Source of the DNA: Cupriavidus basilensis
GTDB taxonomy: Bacteria > Pseudomonadota > Gammaproteobacteria > Burkholderiales > Burkholderiaceae
Reading direction: 5' to 3'
Assembly (NCBI RefSeq): GCF_000832305.1
Contig: NZ_CP010536.1
Span: 806,001 to 870,000, forward strand
Length of the DNA: 64,000 nucleotides
Shown: one piece after another, positions 50,681 through 60,348 of the stretch
Layout: the number at the start of each line of letters is the position of its first letter
How positions within the stretch are numbered: position 1 is the first letter of the stretch
Notes under the pieces: generated by a model
Databases searched by the model: none
Seen by the model: only the letters and a program-made list of their open reading frames with translations
What the model was told of the DNA's origin: nothing
Translations under genes and position numbers: made by a program

Positions 50681-52311
50681 CATTTCTCCGGCTTGCCGCG
50701 CACCAGCGCTTCAGGGTGGCGTTCCAGGTATTCGGTCAGCGTGCGCAGCGACACCGCGGTGCGCGTGAGCTCCTGCATCATGCGGCGCGTGTCTTGCTGC
50801 AGCGGGGCATCCGAGGCGAGCGTGCCGTTGGCCGCGCTCAGCGTCTTGCGCGCATCCTGCAGCGCAGCCAGCACCTGGGGCGCCACGTCGCCGTTGAGCT
50901 GGGCCACCAGTTTGTCCGCGCTGGTCATCATGGTGTTTAGCGTGGCTATCGACGTGCGCAGGTCCTGGCCGATCTGCTCGAACGGCACCTTGTCGATCTT
51001 GTTGACGATATCGCCCAGCTTGGCCTGCAGCTCGTCGAACGCACCCGGCGTGGTGGCCAGTTCAGGCATGGCGCCATCCAGGTTGACCGTGGCGGGCGGC
51101 GCCTTGGGGAAGAAATCCAGCGCCACATAGAGCTGGCCGGTCAGCAGGTTGCCGGTGCGCAACTGCGCGCGCATGCCACGCTTGATCAGCGTCTGGACGA
51201 TATTGCGGGCACGGTTGACGTCCTCCACGTCGCGCGCCCGGAAGCCCATGCGCGAGGGGTACAGTTCCACCACCACGGGCAGGCGGAAAGCCTTCTTCTC
51301 GACCTGGTACTCGATGCCGATCGAGCGCACCTGGCCTACGACCACGCCGCGGAAATCCACCGGCGCGCCGGGCGAGAGCCCGCGCACGGACTGGTCGAAG
51401 TTCAGCACGGCGAGCGAAGGCGCGATTTCTTCCGGCTCCTTCATCGCCTCGGTCTGGTCGCTGGCCAGCAGGAACTGGGTGTTCTCGTTGGCGGCATCCG
51501 TCGCCTTGGAGTCGTCCGGCGCCTGGAAGGCCACGCCGCCGAGCAGCACCGTCACCAGCGATTGCGTGTTGAGCTTGAAGCCGCCGGCATCGAGCTTGAT
51601 GTCCACGCCGCTGGCGTGCCAGAAGCGCGAGTCGGCCGTGACGAGCTTGTCGTAGGGCTTGTTGATGAACACGCGCAGCGACAGGTCGCGCCCGTTGGGC
51701 TCCAGCTGGTAAGCCACCACCTGGCCAACCTGTACGCGGCGGTAGTAGACCGGCGAGCCGATGTCGAGCGAGCCGAGATCGGTGGCGCGCAGCACGAACT
51801 GCTTGCCGGAGGCATCGGTGGTGACGGCGGGCGGCACTTCCAGCCCGGTGAAGTCGCGCACGCGCTCCTCGGACTTGCCCGCGTCGACGCCGATATAGGC
51901 GCCTGACAGCAGGGTTCCCAGCCCGGAGATGCCGCTGGTGGCAAAGCGCGGGCGCACCACCCAGAAGCGCGTGTCCCTGGTGGAGAAGCTCGCGGCATCC
52001 TGGGTCAGGTCGATCCTGGCGATCACGTGCGAGTGGTCGCCGGCCAGCCGCACGGACTTGACCAGGCCGATGTCCACGTCCTTGTAGCGTACCGGCGTCT
52101 TGCCCGGGACCAGGCCCTCGGCGGTGCGGAACGTGACCGTGATCTCGGGGCCGCGCTCGGTGAGCGTGTGGATCAGCAGCGACAGGCCAACCACTGCCGC
52201 CACGATCGGGATCAGCCAGACCAGCGAGGGCAGCCAGCGTGCCCGGCGGCGGCGCTCCGGCGCCGGTGGCTGCGAGGAAGGAGAGGGAGGGGACTGGTCT
52301 AGGTCAGGCAT
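50680..52311 (-). CDS. pqiB: PqiB MCE-domain lipid transport protein
   Basis: A 543-residue membrane-anchored periplasmic protein: one N-terminal helix (about 28-48), three MCE/MlaD domains (about 53-145, 170-255, 300-400) recognisable by GLVPGKTPVRYKDVDIGLV, IGSPVYYRRVQVGQVV and GLSPGAPVDFRGVVVGQV, and a long C-terminal helical tail (about 430-525) expected to form the needle-like channel. It carries lipids between inner and outer membranes. It overlaps pqiA2 by 8 bases and pqiC at its stop. Confidence 0.93.
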   Translation of the reverse strand: MPDLDQSPPSPSSQPPAPERRRRARWLPSLVWLIPIVAAVVGLSLLIHTLTERGPEITVTFRTAEGLVPGKTPVRYKDVDIGLVKSVRLAGDHSHVIARIDLTQDAASFSTRDTRFWVVRPRFATSGISGLGTLLSGAYIGVDAGKSEERVRDFTGLEVPPAVTTDASGKQFVLRATDLGSLDIGSPVYYRRVQVGQVVAYQLEPNGRDLSLRVFINKPYDKLVTADSRFWHASGVDIKLDAGGFKLNTQSLVTVLLGGVAFQAPDDSKATDAANENTQFLLASDQTEAMKEPEEIAPSLAVLNFDQSVRGLSPGAPVDFRGVVVGQVRSIGIEYQVEKKAFRLPVVVELYPSRMGFRARDVEDVNRARNIVQTLIKRGMRAQLRTGNLLTGQLYVALDFFPKAPPATVNLDGAMPELATTPGAFDELQAKLGDIVNKIDKVPFEQIGQDLRTSIATLNTMMTSADKLVAQLNGDVAPQVLAALQDARKTLSAANGTLASDAPLQQDTRRMMQELTRTAVSLRTLTEYLERHPEALVRGKPEK

Positions 52312-53038
52312 CGTTTGTATCCATCGAATCCCACAGCAGGCGCGGGTCGAAACTGAGTGAGGCCAGCATGGTGAGCACCACCACGGAGCCGAACGCCATG
52401 GCGCCGGCGCCAGGGATGATGGTGGCGAGTGCGCCGGCCCGCACCAGCGAAGCCAGCAGCGCCACCACGAAGATATCCAGCATCGACCAGCGGCCGATGA
52501 TTTCCACCAGCCCGTACAGCCGGGTCTGCTGGCGAATCCGCCAGCGCGAGCGGAAATGCACGGACAGCAGCAGCAGCGCGAGGATGATCATCTTCAGCAG
52601 CGGCACCACGATGCTGGCGATCAGCACCACGATGGCCAGCATGTTGGAGCCCGACAACCATAGGTAGACCACGCCGGAGAAGATGGTGTCGCGCTGCGTG
52701 CCCAGGATGGACTGCGTCACCATGACCGGCAGCAGGTTGGCGGGAATGTAAAGGATGAGGGCGGACAACAGGAACGCCCAGGTGCGCGCGAGGCTGTTCG
52801 GCTTGCGGTGATGCAGCGTGGCGCCGCAGCGCGGGCAGGGCTCCCCTTGCATCGCGAGCGGGCTGAGCGCGTCGCAGGCGTGGCAGGACACCAGGCCCAT
52901 CGACGTGGCGGTAGGCACCTGCGGCAGCGGCCTGGTTTCGTCGTCGTCGGTCAGCTCCGCCACCACATCGGCGGCCAGGCGGCGCGAGCGCGCCAGCGCG
53001 GTGGCGCCCACCGGGGGCTTGGGGGGCGGGGCGCTCAT
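52304..53038 (-). CDS. pqiA: PqiA-half protein 2
   Basis: A 244-residue membrane protein equal to the C-terminal half of E. coli PqiA (which is about 417 residues and fused). It has an N-terminal zinc-ribbon CHAC...CPRC (about 52-72) and four membrane helices (about 90-225), including IPANLLPVMVTQSILG and VVPLLKMIIL. It overlaps pqiA1 by four bases and pqiB by eight. Its product should partner with the PqiA1 protein and PqiB. Confidence 0.88.
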   Translation of the reverse strand: MSAPPPKPPVGATALARSRRLAADVVAELTDDDETRPLPQVPTATSMGLVSCHACDALSPLAMQGEPCPRCGATLHHRKPNSLARTWAFLLSALILYIPANLLPVMVTQSILGTQRDTIFSGVVYLWLSGSNMLAIVVLIASIVVPLLKMIILALLLLSVHFRSRWRIRQQTRLYGLVEIIGRWSMLDIFVVALLASLVRAGALATIIPGAGAMAFGSVVVLTMLASLSFDPRLLWDSMDTNDA

Positions 53039-53700
53039 CGGGGCGGCTCCTCGTCCAGGTGCTGCCACAGATCGCGCGGATCGAACGACAGCATCGCGGC
53101 GAGCACGATCACCAGCGCGGCGAACGACCACAGCGCCACGCCCGGCAGCACCCGCGCCATGGTCGAGAGCTTGACCAGCGTGACCAGCACGCCAATCATG
53201 AAGACTTCGATCATGCCCCACGGCCGGGTTTGCTGGATGCCGCGCACGATGCGCTCGAAGCCCGGCGGCATCCGGTGGCGCGCCATCGGCACCAGCAGGT
53301 AAAGCATCATCAGCATCTCGGACAAGGGAAACAGGATGGTGGTGGCGAACACCAGCACGGCCACCAGCGTCATGTTGTCCGCGTAGAGCGCCTGCACCGC
53401 GCCCCACAGCGTGGTTTCGGTGCGCACGCCCTTGAGATCCATCTCGACGATGGGATAGGCGTTGGACACCAGGAACAGGATCAGCGCGGTAATGACCAAC
53501 GGCAGCAGCCGCGCATAGGCCCGCGCGCTGTCGCGGTAGAGCTGGCCGCCGCAGCGCAGGCACAGCGCGCGCTCGCCCGGCTCCAGCTCGGCGCGCTGGT
53601 AGACCGCATCGCAGTACTCGCAGGCCACCAGCCGGGCCAGCTCGGCCTGGGTGGGCGGCGCTGCCAATGGCTGCGGTTCGGGACGGCTGGTTTCGCTCAT
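53035..53700 (-). CDS. pqiA: PqiA-half protein 1
   Basis: A 221-residue membrane protein equal to the N-terminal half of PqiA: zinc-ribbon CEYC...CLRCG (about 27-50), then four helices (about 65-205) with LFLVSNAYPIVEMDLKG, FATTILFPLSEML and LVTLVKLSTMARVLPG. Its start overlaps the preceding AI-2E gene by four bases and its end overlaps pqiA2 by four, so translation of the five genes is coupled. Confidence 0.88.
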   Translation of the reverse strand: MSETSRPEPQPLAAPPTQAELARLVACEYCDAVYQRAELEPGERALCLRCGGQLYRDSARAYARLLPLVITALILFLVSNAYPIVEMDLKGVRTETTLWGAVQALYADNMTLVAVLVFATTILFPLSEMLMMLYLLVPMARHRMPPGFERIVRGIQQTRPWGMIEVFMIGVLVTLVKLSTMARVLPGVALWSFAALVIVLAAMLSFDPRDLWQHLDEEPPR

Positions 53701-54821
53701 GCCTTGCCGGAACCCGCCACGTCCTCGGCGGTGGTGATGGGCTTGCCTTGCGCCAGCGCGGGCGGCGGGTCGGTCAGGTGCTGCGAGCCGATGGTCCAGT
53801 CGCGCAGCAGCGCGTAGGCCACCGCCAGCAGCGTCGGGCCGATAAAGACGCCGAGAAAGCCAAAGGCCAGCGCGCCGCCGAACACGCCCAGCATCACCCA
53901 GATCAGCGGCATGTCGGTGCCTTTGCTGATGAGGAGCGGCTTGATGACGTTGTCGGCCATGCTGACCACGCCCACGCCCCACACCACCATGAAGATGGCC
54001 CAGCCGAGCGAGCCGGTGTGGTAAAGCCAGAGCGCGGCGGGAATCCACACCAGCGGCGGGCCGACCGGGATCACGGACAGGAAGAAGGTAATGAAGCCAA
54101 GGATGGCGGCGCCGGGCACGCCGGCGATCCAGAAGCCGATGCCGGCCAGCAACGCCTGCACGAAGGCCGTGCCCAGCACGCCGTAGACCACGCCCTTGAC
54201 GGTGTTGCCGGCCAGCGCCAGCAGGTGGTCGGCGCGCTCGCCGGCGATGCGGCGCATGCCCGCGCGCAGCCACGCCACCGCGAACTCGCCGCCGGTATAG
54301 AAGAAGAACGCCAGCACGATCGACAGCGCCAGCTGGCCCAGTCCGGCGCCGATCGACAGCCCGGCGCCCAGCACCGCATGGCCCACGGGCGCGATCAGCT
54401 TGCGCAGGTTGGCGACCATCTCCGAGTCGGCATGGATCACCTTGTCCCAGGAGCTTTGCAGGTAGCCGCCCGCATAAGGCAGGCCGGTCAGCCACCCGGG
54501 CAGCGCGGGCGCGCCGTGATCGAAGAACTGGTCGACCAGGCCGGACAGCTCGTCGATGTGCGCGGAGACGCTGGCGCCGGCATAGACAAAGGGGCCGAGC
54601 ACGATGACCGCGGCCAGCAGCACGCAGATCAGGGCCGCCAGGCTGCGCCGGTTGCCCATCCAGCGCGACAGCACCGTATAGGGGTACCACGAGCTGAAGG
54701 CGAGGATGGCGCCCCACAACAGCGCGGTGGTAAAGGGCGCGAGCACCAGCAACGAGCCGCCGATCAGCACGATCAGTGCAAAGATGGCGGCGAGTTTTTC
54801 AATCAGTTGGCCGGAATTCAT
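53697..54821 (-). CDS. AI-2E transporter family membrane protein
   Basis: A 374-residue membrane protein of the AI-2E exporter (TqsA/YdiK, UPF0118) family with about eight hydrophobic segments; GIGFWIAGVPGAAILGFITFFLSVIPVGPPLVWIPAALWL is the family core and DMPLIWVMLGVFGGALAFGFLGVFIGP its last part. Proteins of the family export signals, Na+ or other solutes; here the substrate is unknown. It is the first gene of an operon with pqiA1, pqiA2, pqiB and pqiC, an unusual partner that hints at an envelope or lipid role. Confidence 0.9.
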   Translation of the reverse strand: MNSGQLIEKLAAIFALIVLIGGSLLVLAPFTTALLWGAILAFSSWYPYTVLSRWMGNRRSLAALICVLLAAVIVLGPFVYAGASVSAHIDELSGLVDQFFDHGAPALPGWLTGLPYAGGYLQSSWDKVIHADSEMVANLRKLIAPVGHAVLGAGLSIGAGLGQLALSIVLAFFFYTGGEFAVAWLRAGMRRIAGERADHLLALAGNTVKGVVYGVLGTAFVQALLAGIGFWIAGVPGAAILGFITFFLSVIPVGPPLVWIPAALWLYHTGSLGWAIFMVVWGVGVVSMADNVIKPLLISKGTDMPLIWVMLGVFGGALAFGFLGVFIGPTLLAVAYALLRDWTIGSQHLTDPPPALAQGKPITTAEDVAGSGKA

Positions 54822-54945
54822 CGGGTGCTTCTCCTGGGCTGCCGGTGTGACGTAAACGGCAACAATATATAGGAAAACCCGTAGCCCGCCGGAGACGGGC
54901 GGCATCGCGGGGGCAGCCATGTTGCATTGCGGGATGCCCGGCGCG

Positions 54946-55863
54946 CTACGTGCTACGCAGGCCTTCCCCAAACGTCTCACGATGCCATACCTCGGTGACA
55001 TCTTCCAGCAGCGTGAGAAAGCGGTCCAGCGCGGGCAGGCCATGGTCGCGCCGCACGGTGGCATAAAGGTCGGCGGCCAGCCCCGGCTCGTCCAGCGTGA
55101 GGAAGGCGACATCCTCGCGCGGCGCGCCCGACAGCGAGCGCGGCAGCGCGCTGACCCCAACGCCGGCGCCCACCAGGCTGAGCACCGTCTGCGGATCCAC
55201 CGACTCGTGCAGCACGCGCGGGTGGAAGCCATTGCGCACGCAGGCGGCCAGCAAGCTGCGGATCACCGGGCTTTGGGTATTAAGCAGCACAAATGGTTCC
55301 GCCGCCAGCGCCTTCAGCCGGATCCGGCCGCTTGCCGCCAACGGATGGCTTGCCGGCACCGCGGCCATCAGCGGCTGCGGGTAGACGCGGATCGACCGCA
55401 GTTCCTCGCGCCCGGTAGCGCTGGACGCAAAGCCGACGTCGATCTGGCCACGCACCAGCGCCTCGCCCTGCTGGTCGGGGAGCATCTCGTGCAGGGTCCA
55501 CTCCACCGCCGGGTTGCGTTCCTGGAACAGCCGCATGGTACGGGGCAGGGGGCCGTACATCACGGAATTGATGATGCCGATGCGCAGGTAGCCCTCCAGC
55601 CCGTCGGCCACGCGCAGCACCATTTTCCGGGTCGAGTCCAGGTCGGCCACGATGTCGCGCGCCCGCGTCAGCAGCGCCTCGCCCGCCCGGGTCAGGCGCG
55701 CGCCCAGGCGGCCACGCTCGAACAGGATGACCCCAAGGGACGCCTCCAGCGACTTGATCTGCTGGCTCAGTGGCGGCTGGGATATATGCAGGCGCTCGGC
55801 GGCACGGCTGAAGTTGCCCTCCTCGGCGACGGCGATGAAATAGCGGAGCTGGCGGATATCCAT
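54946..55863 (-). CDS. LysR-type regulator, divergent from catabolic cluster
   Basis: A 305-residue LysR-type regulator: N-terminal winged helix (MDIRQLRYFIAVAEEGNFSRAAERLHISQPPLSQQI, about 1-60) and a C-terminal inducer-binding domain (about 90-290). It is closest in feel to the CatR/BenM-like catabolic group with GIINSVMYGPLPRTMRLF. It is divergent from iorA-iorB with 169 bp between, so it most likely senses a substrate or intermediate of that pathway. A palindrome CATA-N9-TATG (55861-55877) overlaps its start and suits autoregulation. Confidence 0.9.
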   Translation of the reverse strand: MDIRQLRYFIAVAEEGNFSRAAERLHISQPPLSQQIKSLEASLGVILFERGRLGARLTRAGEALLTRARDIVADLDSTRKMVLRVADGLEGYLRIGIINSVMYGPLPRTMRLFQERNPAVEWTLHEMLPDQQGEALVRGQIDVGFASSATGREELRSIRVYPQPLMAAVPASHPLAASGRIRLKALAAEPFVLLNTQSPVIRSLLAACVRNGFHPRVLHESVDPQTVLSLVGAGVGVSALPRSLSGAPREDVAFLTLDEPGLAADLYATVRRDHGLPALDRFLTLLEDVTEVWHRETFGEGLRST

Positions 55864-55970
55864 ATCGATGTCGTATGGAAAAGATTCTTAAATCATATTT
55901 CACATATGGATTTGGCGCAGCTAGTCTTTGCTTCAACACGGCCCGCCAGCCCCCGAAGACAGCAATCAGC

Positions 55971-56000
55971 AGCGCCAAGCAGCGCCAAGCAGCGCCAAGC
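55971..56000. repeat. three 10-bp tandem repeats upstream of iorA
   Basis: AGCGCCAAGC occurs three times head to tail between the LysR gene and iorA, 33 bp before the iorA start, in what should be the leader of the catabolic transcript. Confidence 0.85.
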
Positions 56001-56032
56001 ACTGACAAACGGCGGAGCAAGGAGAAAAAACC

Positions 56033-56506
56033 ATGACCCCCATCAACGTCAACGGCGCCCTGCGCGCCGTGCAAGCTCCCGGCGACACCCCCTTGCTGTG
56101 GGTGCTGCGCGACGAGCTCGATCTCACCGGCACCAAGTACGGCTGCGGCATGGGCCTGTGCGGCGCCTGCACGGTGCATGTGGATGGCGCCCCGGTGCGG
56201 GCCTGCCAGACGCCGGTGTCCACCGTGGCCGGCAAGCGGGTCACCACCATCGAGGGTTTGGGCCAGCCCGATGCGCTGCACGCGGTGCAGAAAGCCTGGC
56301 AAGCCGAAGACGTGCCGCAATGCGGCTACTGCCAGTCCGGCCAGCTGATGTCGGCCGCCGCGCTGCTGGCCAGCAAGCGCAATCCCACCGACAGCGATAT
56401 CGACGCCGCCATGGCCGGCAACATCTGCCGCTGCGGCACCTACGACCGCATCCGCCGCGCGATCCATCGCGCCGCCGCCGAACTGCGTGGAGGCAAGCCA
56501 GCATGA
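56033..56506 (+). CDS. iorA: molybdenum hydroxylase small [2Fe-2S] subunit (IorA-like)
   Basis: A 157-residue xanthine-oxidase family iron-sulfur subunit. The plant-type [2Fe-2S] cysteines are C38, C43, C46 and C58 ([14 protein letters not shown]), and the second cluster cysteines C97, C100, C132 and C134 (CGYCQSGQ and [11 protein letters not shown]). With the large subunit it forms a two-subunit hydroxylase such as isoquinoline 1-oxidoreductase, which hydroxylates a carbon next to a ring nitrogen. There is no separate FAD subunit gene. It is followed by iorB with a four-base overlap. Confidence 0.92.
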   Translation: MTPINVNGALRAVQAPGDTPLLWVLRDELDLTGTKYGCGMGLCGACTVHVDGAPVRACQTPVSTVAGKRVTTIEGLGQPDALHAVQKAWQAEDVPQCGYCQSGQLMSAAALLASKRNPTDSDIDAAMAGNICRCGTYDRIRRAIHRAAAELRGGKPA

Positions 56507-58788
56507 CGCGCGAGCTCAACCTTATCGATGCCACCCCGGCCAGCGGCGGGCGCCGCCGCTTCTTGCAAGCCGGCGCGGCGCTCGCCGGCGGCCTGCTGCT
56601 GGAGATCGGCAGCGCAGGCCAGTTCATCCGCAACGCGGCTGCCGCGCCCATCACCGATAGCGCGGCCGGCAACTTCGCGCCCAATGCCTGGGTCCGCGTC
56701 ACCCCCGACAACCGCGTGCTGCTGGTGGTCCACAAATACGACAGCGGCACCGGCGTGAAGAACGCGCTGGGCCTGATGCTGGCCGAGGAGCTGGATGCCG
56801 ACTGGGCCACCGTACAGGTGATCCAGCCCGACGATCCGCTTGCCAAGGCCTACCTGCATCCGCTGTGGGGCATGCACGCCACCGGCGGCAGCACCAGCGT
56901 GGCGCTGGAGTGGAACACGCTGCGCCGCGCGGGCGCCGCCGCGCGCGCCATGCTGGTGGCGTGCGCGGCGCAGCGCTGGGCGGTCGAGCCGGCGGCCTGC
57001 AAGACGGCCGCTGGCGCCGTGATCCACGTGGCCAGCGGACAGCGCCTGACCTACGGCGAGCTGGCCGAAGGCGCGGCACGCCTGCCGGTACCGTTGGAGG
57101 TCACGCTCAAGCGGCCAGACGAGTTCGTGCTGATCGGCAAGGAGCGCAGCAGCTACCGCGTGGCCGACAAGCTCACCGGCCGCGCGCGCTACGCCATCGA
57201 CATCAAGCTGCCGGACATGCTGAGCGCCATCGTGGTGCACGCGCCGGTGGTCAACGCGCGGGTGGTGTCGTTCAACGCCGCCGAGGTCAAGGCGTTGCCC
57301 GGCGTGCGCGATGTGTTCGCCACCGAAATCCCGGAAACGATCGCGCATTTCCGCCCCGACGCGCCGGCCGCGCGCCCCATCAATGGCGCCAGCCAGCCCG
57401 GCGTGGCCATCGTGGCCGATCATTTCTGGGCCGCGCAGCGCGCGCGCCAGGCGCTCAAGGTGGTGTGGGGCGACAGCGCGATGAAGGACTTCAGCGCCCA
57501 GGCCGCCATCCGCGCCATGGCCGCGCGCGTGGACGAGCCTGGCAAGAAGTCCAAGGTCAAGGGCGATGCCGATGCCGCCTTCCAGGGCGCGGCCAAGGTG
57601 GTGGAAGCGGTCTACACCATGCCCTACAAGGCGCATGCGCAGATGGAGCCGCTCAGCATCGTGGCGTGGGTGCGGCCGGATGCGGTGGAGTACTGGGGCG
57701 GCGTGCAGGTGCCCTCGCGCTGCGCGCAGGCGGCCGAGACCATTGCCGGCGTCTCGCGCGACAACGTGAAGATCCATCTGACCGAAGCCGGCGGCAGCTT
57801 CGGCGCCCGCGAAGGGCTGCACATCATCCTGGAAGCGACCTATATCGCCAAGCGCATGGGCCGCCCCGTCAAGCTGCTCTACAGCCGCGAAGACGACATG
57901 CACGCGCTCTATTACCAGAGCGCCAGCGTGCACAAGGCGCGCGCCGCGCTGGACGCGGCCGGCAATGTGCAGGCCTTCAGCCTGCGCGCCGTGGTGCCGT
58001 CGATCAAGGAGCCCGACGATCCCGGCTTCCTGGCCAAGGTGCCGGTCGATCCAAGCTGCACCGAGGGCATGCGCGACGATTTCTACTACCAGGTGCCCGC
58101 GCTCGACCTCGCCTGGGTGCGCCACGAGCCGGGCTTGCCGGTGTGGTGGTGGCGCGCGGTGAGCTACGTGCCGAATATCTTCGCCATCGAAAGCCTGATC
58201 GACGAAGCCGCGCATGCCAGCGCGCAGGACCCGGTGGCATTGCGCAGAAAGCTGCTGCATGGCAAGCCCGAGCATGTGGCGGTGCTTGACCGCGCCGCCG
58301 CACTGGCGGGCTGGAAAGCCGGCGCGAAGCCGGGCAAGGGCGGCAATGGCCGTGGCCTGGGCGTGGCCACCTACGAAGGCTACAAGAGCTATATCGCCAT
58401 CGTGGCCGATGTCAGCGTCAGGAACGGCGCCATCACCGTGCACAAGATCACCTGCGTCGTGGACTGCGGGCTTGCCGTCGATCCCGGCTCGGTGCGCCAG
58501 CAACTGGCTGGCGGCATCTACTGGGGCATGTCCACCGCGCTGATGAATGCGGTGCATATCGAGAACGGCGGCGTGAAGCAAAGCAACTTCCACGACTACC
58601 CGGTGGTGCGCATGAGCGACGCCCCGGCGCTGGAGATCGTGGTGATGCCGCCCTCCGGCAGGCAGCCCGGCGGCGTCGGCGAACTGTCCAACCCGCCGGT
58701 GGTGCCGGCGATCGGCAACGCCATCTTTGCGGCCACCGGCAAGCGCCTGCGCGCCACGCCATTTGCGCTGGCGCAGGCCAGTGTCTAG
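56503..58788 (+). CDS. iorB: molybdenum hydroxylase large subunit (IorB-like)
   Basis: A 761-residue molybdopterin subunit of the xanthine oxidase family, IorB/NicB branch without FAD domain. The N-terminus carries a Tat-type motif ([18 protein letters not shown]), so export of the assembled heterodimer is possible. Domains: aldehyde oxidase a/b hammerhead (about 205-310) and molybdenum-binding domains (about 330-760). The active-site Glu727 ([10 protein letters not shown]) and [11 protein letters not shown] loop are present. It probably hydroxylates an N-heterocycle. The following gene encodes a rubredoxin, 55 bp away. Confidence 0.9.
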   Translation: MTRELNLIDATPASGGRRRFLQAGAALAGGLLLEIGSAGQFIRNAAAAPITDSAAGNFAPNAWVRVTPDNRVLLVVHKYDSGTGVKNALGLMLAEELDADWATVQVIQPDDPLAKAYLHPLWGMHATGGSTSVALEWNTLRRAGAAARAMLVACAAQRWAVEPAACKTAAGAVIHVASGQRLTYGELAEGAARLPVPLEVTLKRPDEFVLIGKERSSYRVADKLTGRARYAIDIKLPDMLSAIVVHAPVVNARVVSFNAAEVKALPGVRDVFATEIPETIAHFRPDAPAARPINGASQPGVAIVADHFWAAQRARQALKVVWGDSAMKDFSAQAAIRAMAARVDEPGKKSKVKGDADAAFQGAAKVVEAVYTMPYKAHAQMEPLSIVAWVRPDAVEYWGGVQVPSRCAQAAETIAGVSRDNVKIHLTEAGGSFGAREGLHIILEATYIAKRMGRPVKLLYSREDDMHALYYQSASVHKARAALDAAGNVQAFSLRAVVPSIKEPDDPGFLAKVPVDPSCTEGMRDDFYYQVPALDLAWVRHEPGLPVWWWRAVSYVPNIFAIESLIDEAAHASAQDPVALRRKLLHGKPEHVAVLDRAAALAGWKAGAKPGKGGNGRGLGVATYEGYKSYIAIVADVSVRNGAITVHKITCVVDCGLAVDPGSVRQQLAGGIYWGMSTALMNAVHIENGGVKQSNFHDYPVVRMSDAPALEIVVMPPSGRQPGGVGELSNPPVVPAIGNAIFAATGKRLRATPFALAQASV

Positions 58789-58843
58789 CCATCCGGCCGG
58801 CACGCAAACACGTAACAACCCGAACCCGATGAAAGGACTCGCC

Positions 58844-59020
58844 ATGACGACAGCGACGAAATGGAAGTGCATGGTATGCGGCTTTGAATACGACGAAGCG
58901 CTCGGCATGCCCGAACACGGTTTTCCCGCCGGCACGCGCTGGGAGGATATCCCTGACGAATGGCTGTGCCCGGACTGCGGCGTGAGCAAGGCCGAGTTCG
59001 AGATGGAAGTGGTGGCCTGA
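58844..59020 (+). CDS. rubredoxin
   Basis: A 58-residue rubredoxin: two CxxCG knuckles (CMVCG and CPDCG) hold one iron, and the [10 protein letters not shown] region is typical. The start ATG 58844 has AAAGGA 7 nt upstream. It would carry electrons between the FAD reductase encoded next to it (4 bp downstream) and a terminal enzyme. Since the following gene is a Rieske oxygenase and no AlkB-type hydroxylase is present, the partner is probably the Rieske enzyme. Confidence 0.93.
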   Translation: MTTATKWKCMVCGFEYDEALGMPEHGFPAGTRWEDIPDEWLCPDCGVSKAEFEMEVVA

Positions 59021-59023
59021 GCC

Positions 59024-60274
59024 ATGACGAACGACGCGAACGACGCCAACGACGCCAACGACGCCATCACCGCGAAGACGCAGCCAGCGCTGCCGCTGGT
59101 CATCCTCGGCACCGGCCTGGCAGGCTACACGCTGGCGCGCGAGTTCCGCAAGCTCGACAGCGCGACGCCGCTGGTCATCGTCACGCGCGACGGCGGCGAG
59201 TCGTACTCCAAGCCGATGCTGTCCAATGCGCTGGCCGGCAACAAGGCACCCGCCGCACTGGCCATCGCCAGCGCGCCGACGATGGCCGCGCAGCTCAACG
59301 CGCGCGTGATGACGCATGCCGACGCATCGGCCATCGATACCGCCGCCGGCACCGTGCTGGTCGACGGGCAAGCGCTGCGCTACGGAAAACTGGTGCTGGC
59401 GCTGGGCGCGCAAGCGCGTGCGCCGGGCTTGCAAGGCGATGGGGCCGATGCCGTGCAGACCGTCAACGATCTTGCGGACTACACGCGCTTTCACGCCTCG
59501 CTGCAAGGCAAGCGGCGCGTGGCCATCCTCGGCGCGGGCCTGATCGGCTGCGAGTTCGCCAACGACCTGCACGCCGGTGGCTTCGACGTCGAGCTGGTTG
59601 ATCCCGCCGCGTGGCCGCTCGGCCGGCTGCTGCCGGGCGAGGCAGGCGAGTTGATGGCCGGCGCGCTGCGCGGCCTAGGCGCGCGGCTGCACCTTGGCGA
59701 GATGCCGGTCGCGGTGCATCGCCGCGATGGCGCGCTCGCGGTGCAACTGGCCAGCGGCGCGCAGATCGCCGCCGACGTGGTGCTGTCCGCCACCGGGTTG
59801 CTGCCGCGCGTGGCGCTGGCGCAGGACGGCGGCATTGCCACTGCGCGCGGCATCGTGGTGGACCGCCTGCTGCGCACCAGCGCGCCGTCGGTCTACGCGC
59901 TGGGCGACTGCGCCGAGGTCGACAGCCTGGTGCTGCCTTACGTGATGCCGCTGATGCAGGCTGCGCGCGCATTGGCCCGCACGCTGGCCGGCACGCCGAC
60001 GCCGCTGCGCTATGCCGCCATGCCGGTGGTGGTGAAAACGCCCGTGCTGCCGGCCGTGGTGTCGCCCGCGCTGGCCGGCGCGGGCAACTGGGAGATCGAG
60101 TCCCAGGCGGCGGCCGGGGAAGCCGGCGCGGGCCTGCGCGCGTTGTGCCGCGATACGCAAGGCGGCCTGACCGGATTCGCGCTGCTGGGCAAGGCCGTGG
60201 CGCAAAAGGGCGCGCTTGCCAAACAGATCAGCGACTGGCTGCCGGTGCAAGCCGCACCAGCCGCACCAGGCTGA
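59024..60274 (+). CDS. FAD-dependent rubredoxin reductase
   Basis: A 416-residue flavoprotein of the rubredoxin/ferredoxin NAD(P)H reductase family: FAD motif VILGTGLAGYTLAREF (about 25-40), SKPMLSNALAG (about 61-71), NAD motif VAILGAGLIGCEFANDL (about 165-181) and the late ALGDCAEV (about 290-297). It should transfer electrons from NADH to the rubredoxin encoded just upstream. The N-terminus begins with four in-frame NDA tripeptides made by a 9-bp tandem repeat (59030-59065), which is outside the conserved domain. Confidence 0.92.
   Translation: MTNDANDANDANDAITAKTQPALPLVILGTGLAGYTLAREFRKLDSATPLVIVTRDGGESYSKPMLSNALAGNKAPAALAIASAPTMAAQLNARVMTHADASAIDTAAGTVLVDGQALRYGKLVLALGAQARAPGLQGDGADAVQTVNDLADYTRFHASLQGKRRVAILGAGLIGCEFANDLHAGGFDVELVDPAAWPLGRLLPGEAGELMAGALRGLGARLHLGEMPVAVHRRDGALAVQLASGAQIAADVVLSATGLLPRVALAQDGGIATARGIVVDRLLRTSAPSVYALGDCAEVDSLVLPYVMPLMQAARALARTLAGTPTPLRYAAMPVVVKTPVLPAVVSPALAGAGNWEIESQAAAGEAGAGLRALCRDTQGGLTGFALLGKAVAQKGALAKQISDWLPVQAAPAAPG
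59030..59065 (+). repeat. four in-frame 9-bp repeats
   Basis: AACGACGCC (first copy ends GCG) occurs four times in frame, giving NDA repeated four times at the start of the rubredoxin reductase. Copy number could vary without breaking the frame. Confidence 0.85.
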
Positions 60275-60348
60275 AACAAGAACGCAACGCGCCGCACGCC
60301 TGCACGCCGGCACAACCCACACTCGACAATACGAGAGGAGACTTCCCA

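Noticed and set aside
54919..56502. Upstream extension of the iorB frame back through iorA and the LysR gene
   Set aside because: The true start is the ATGA overlap at 56503 followed by a Tat motif; the extension reads as low-complexity.
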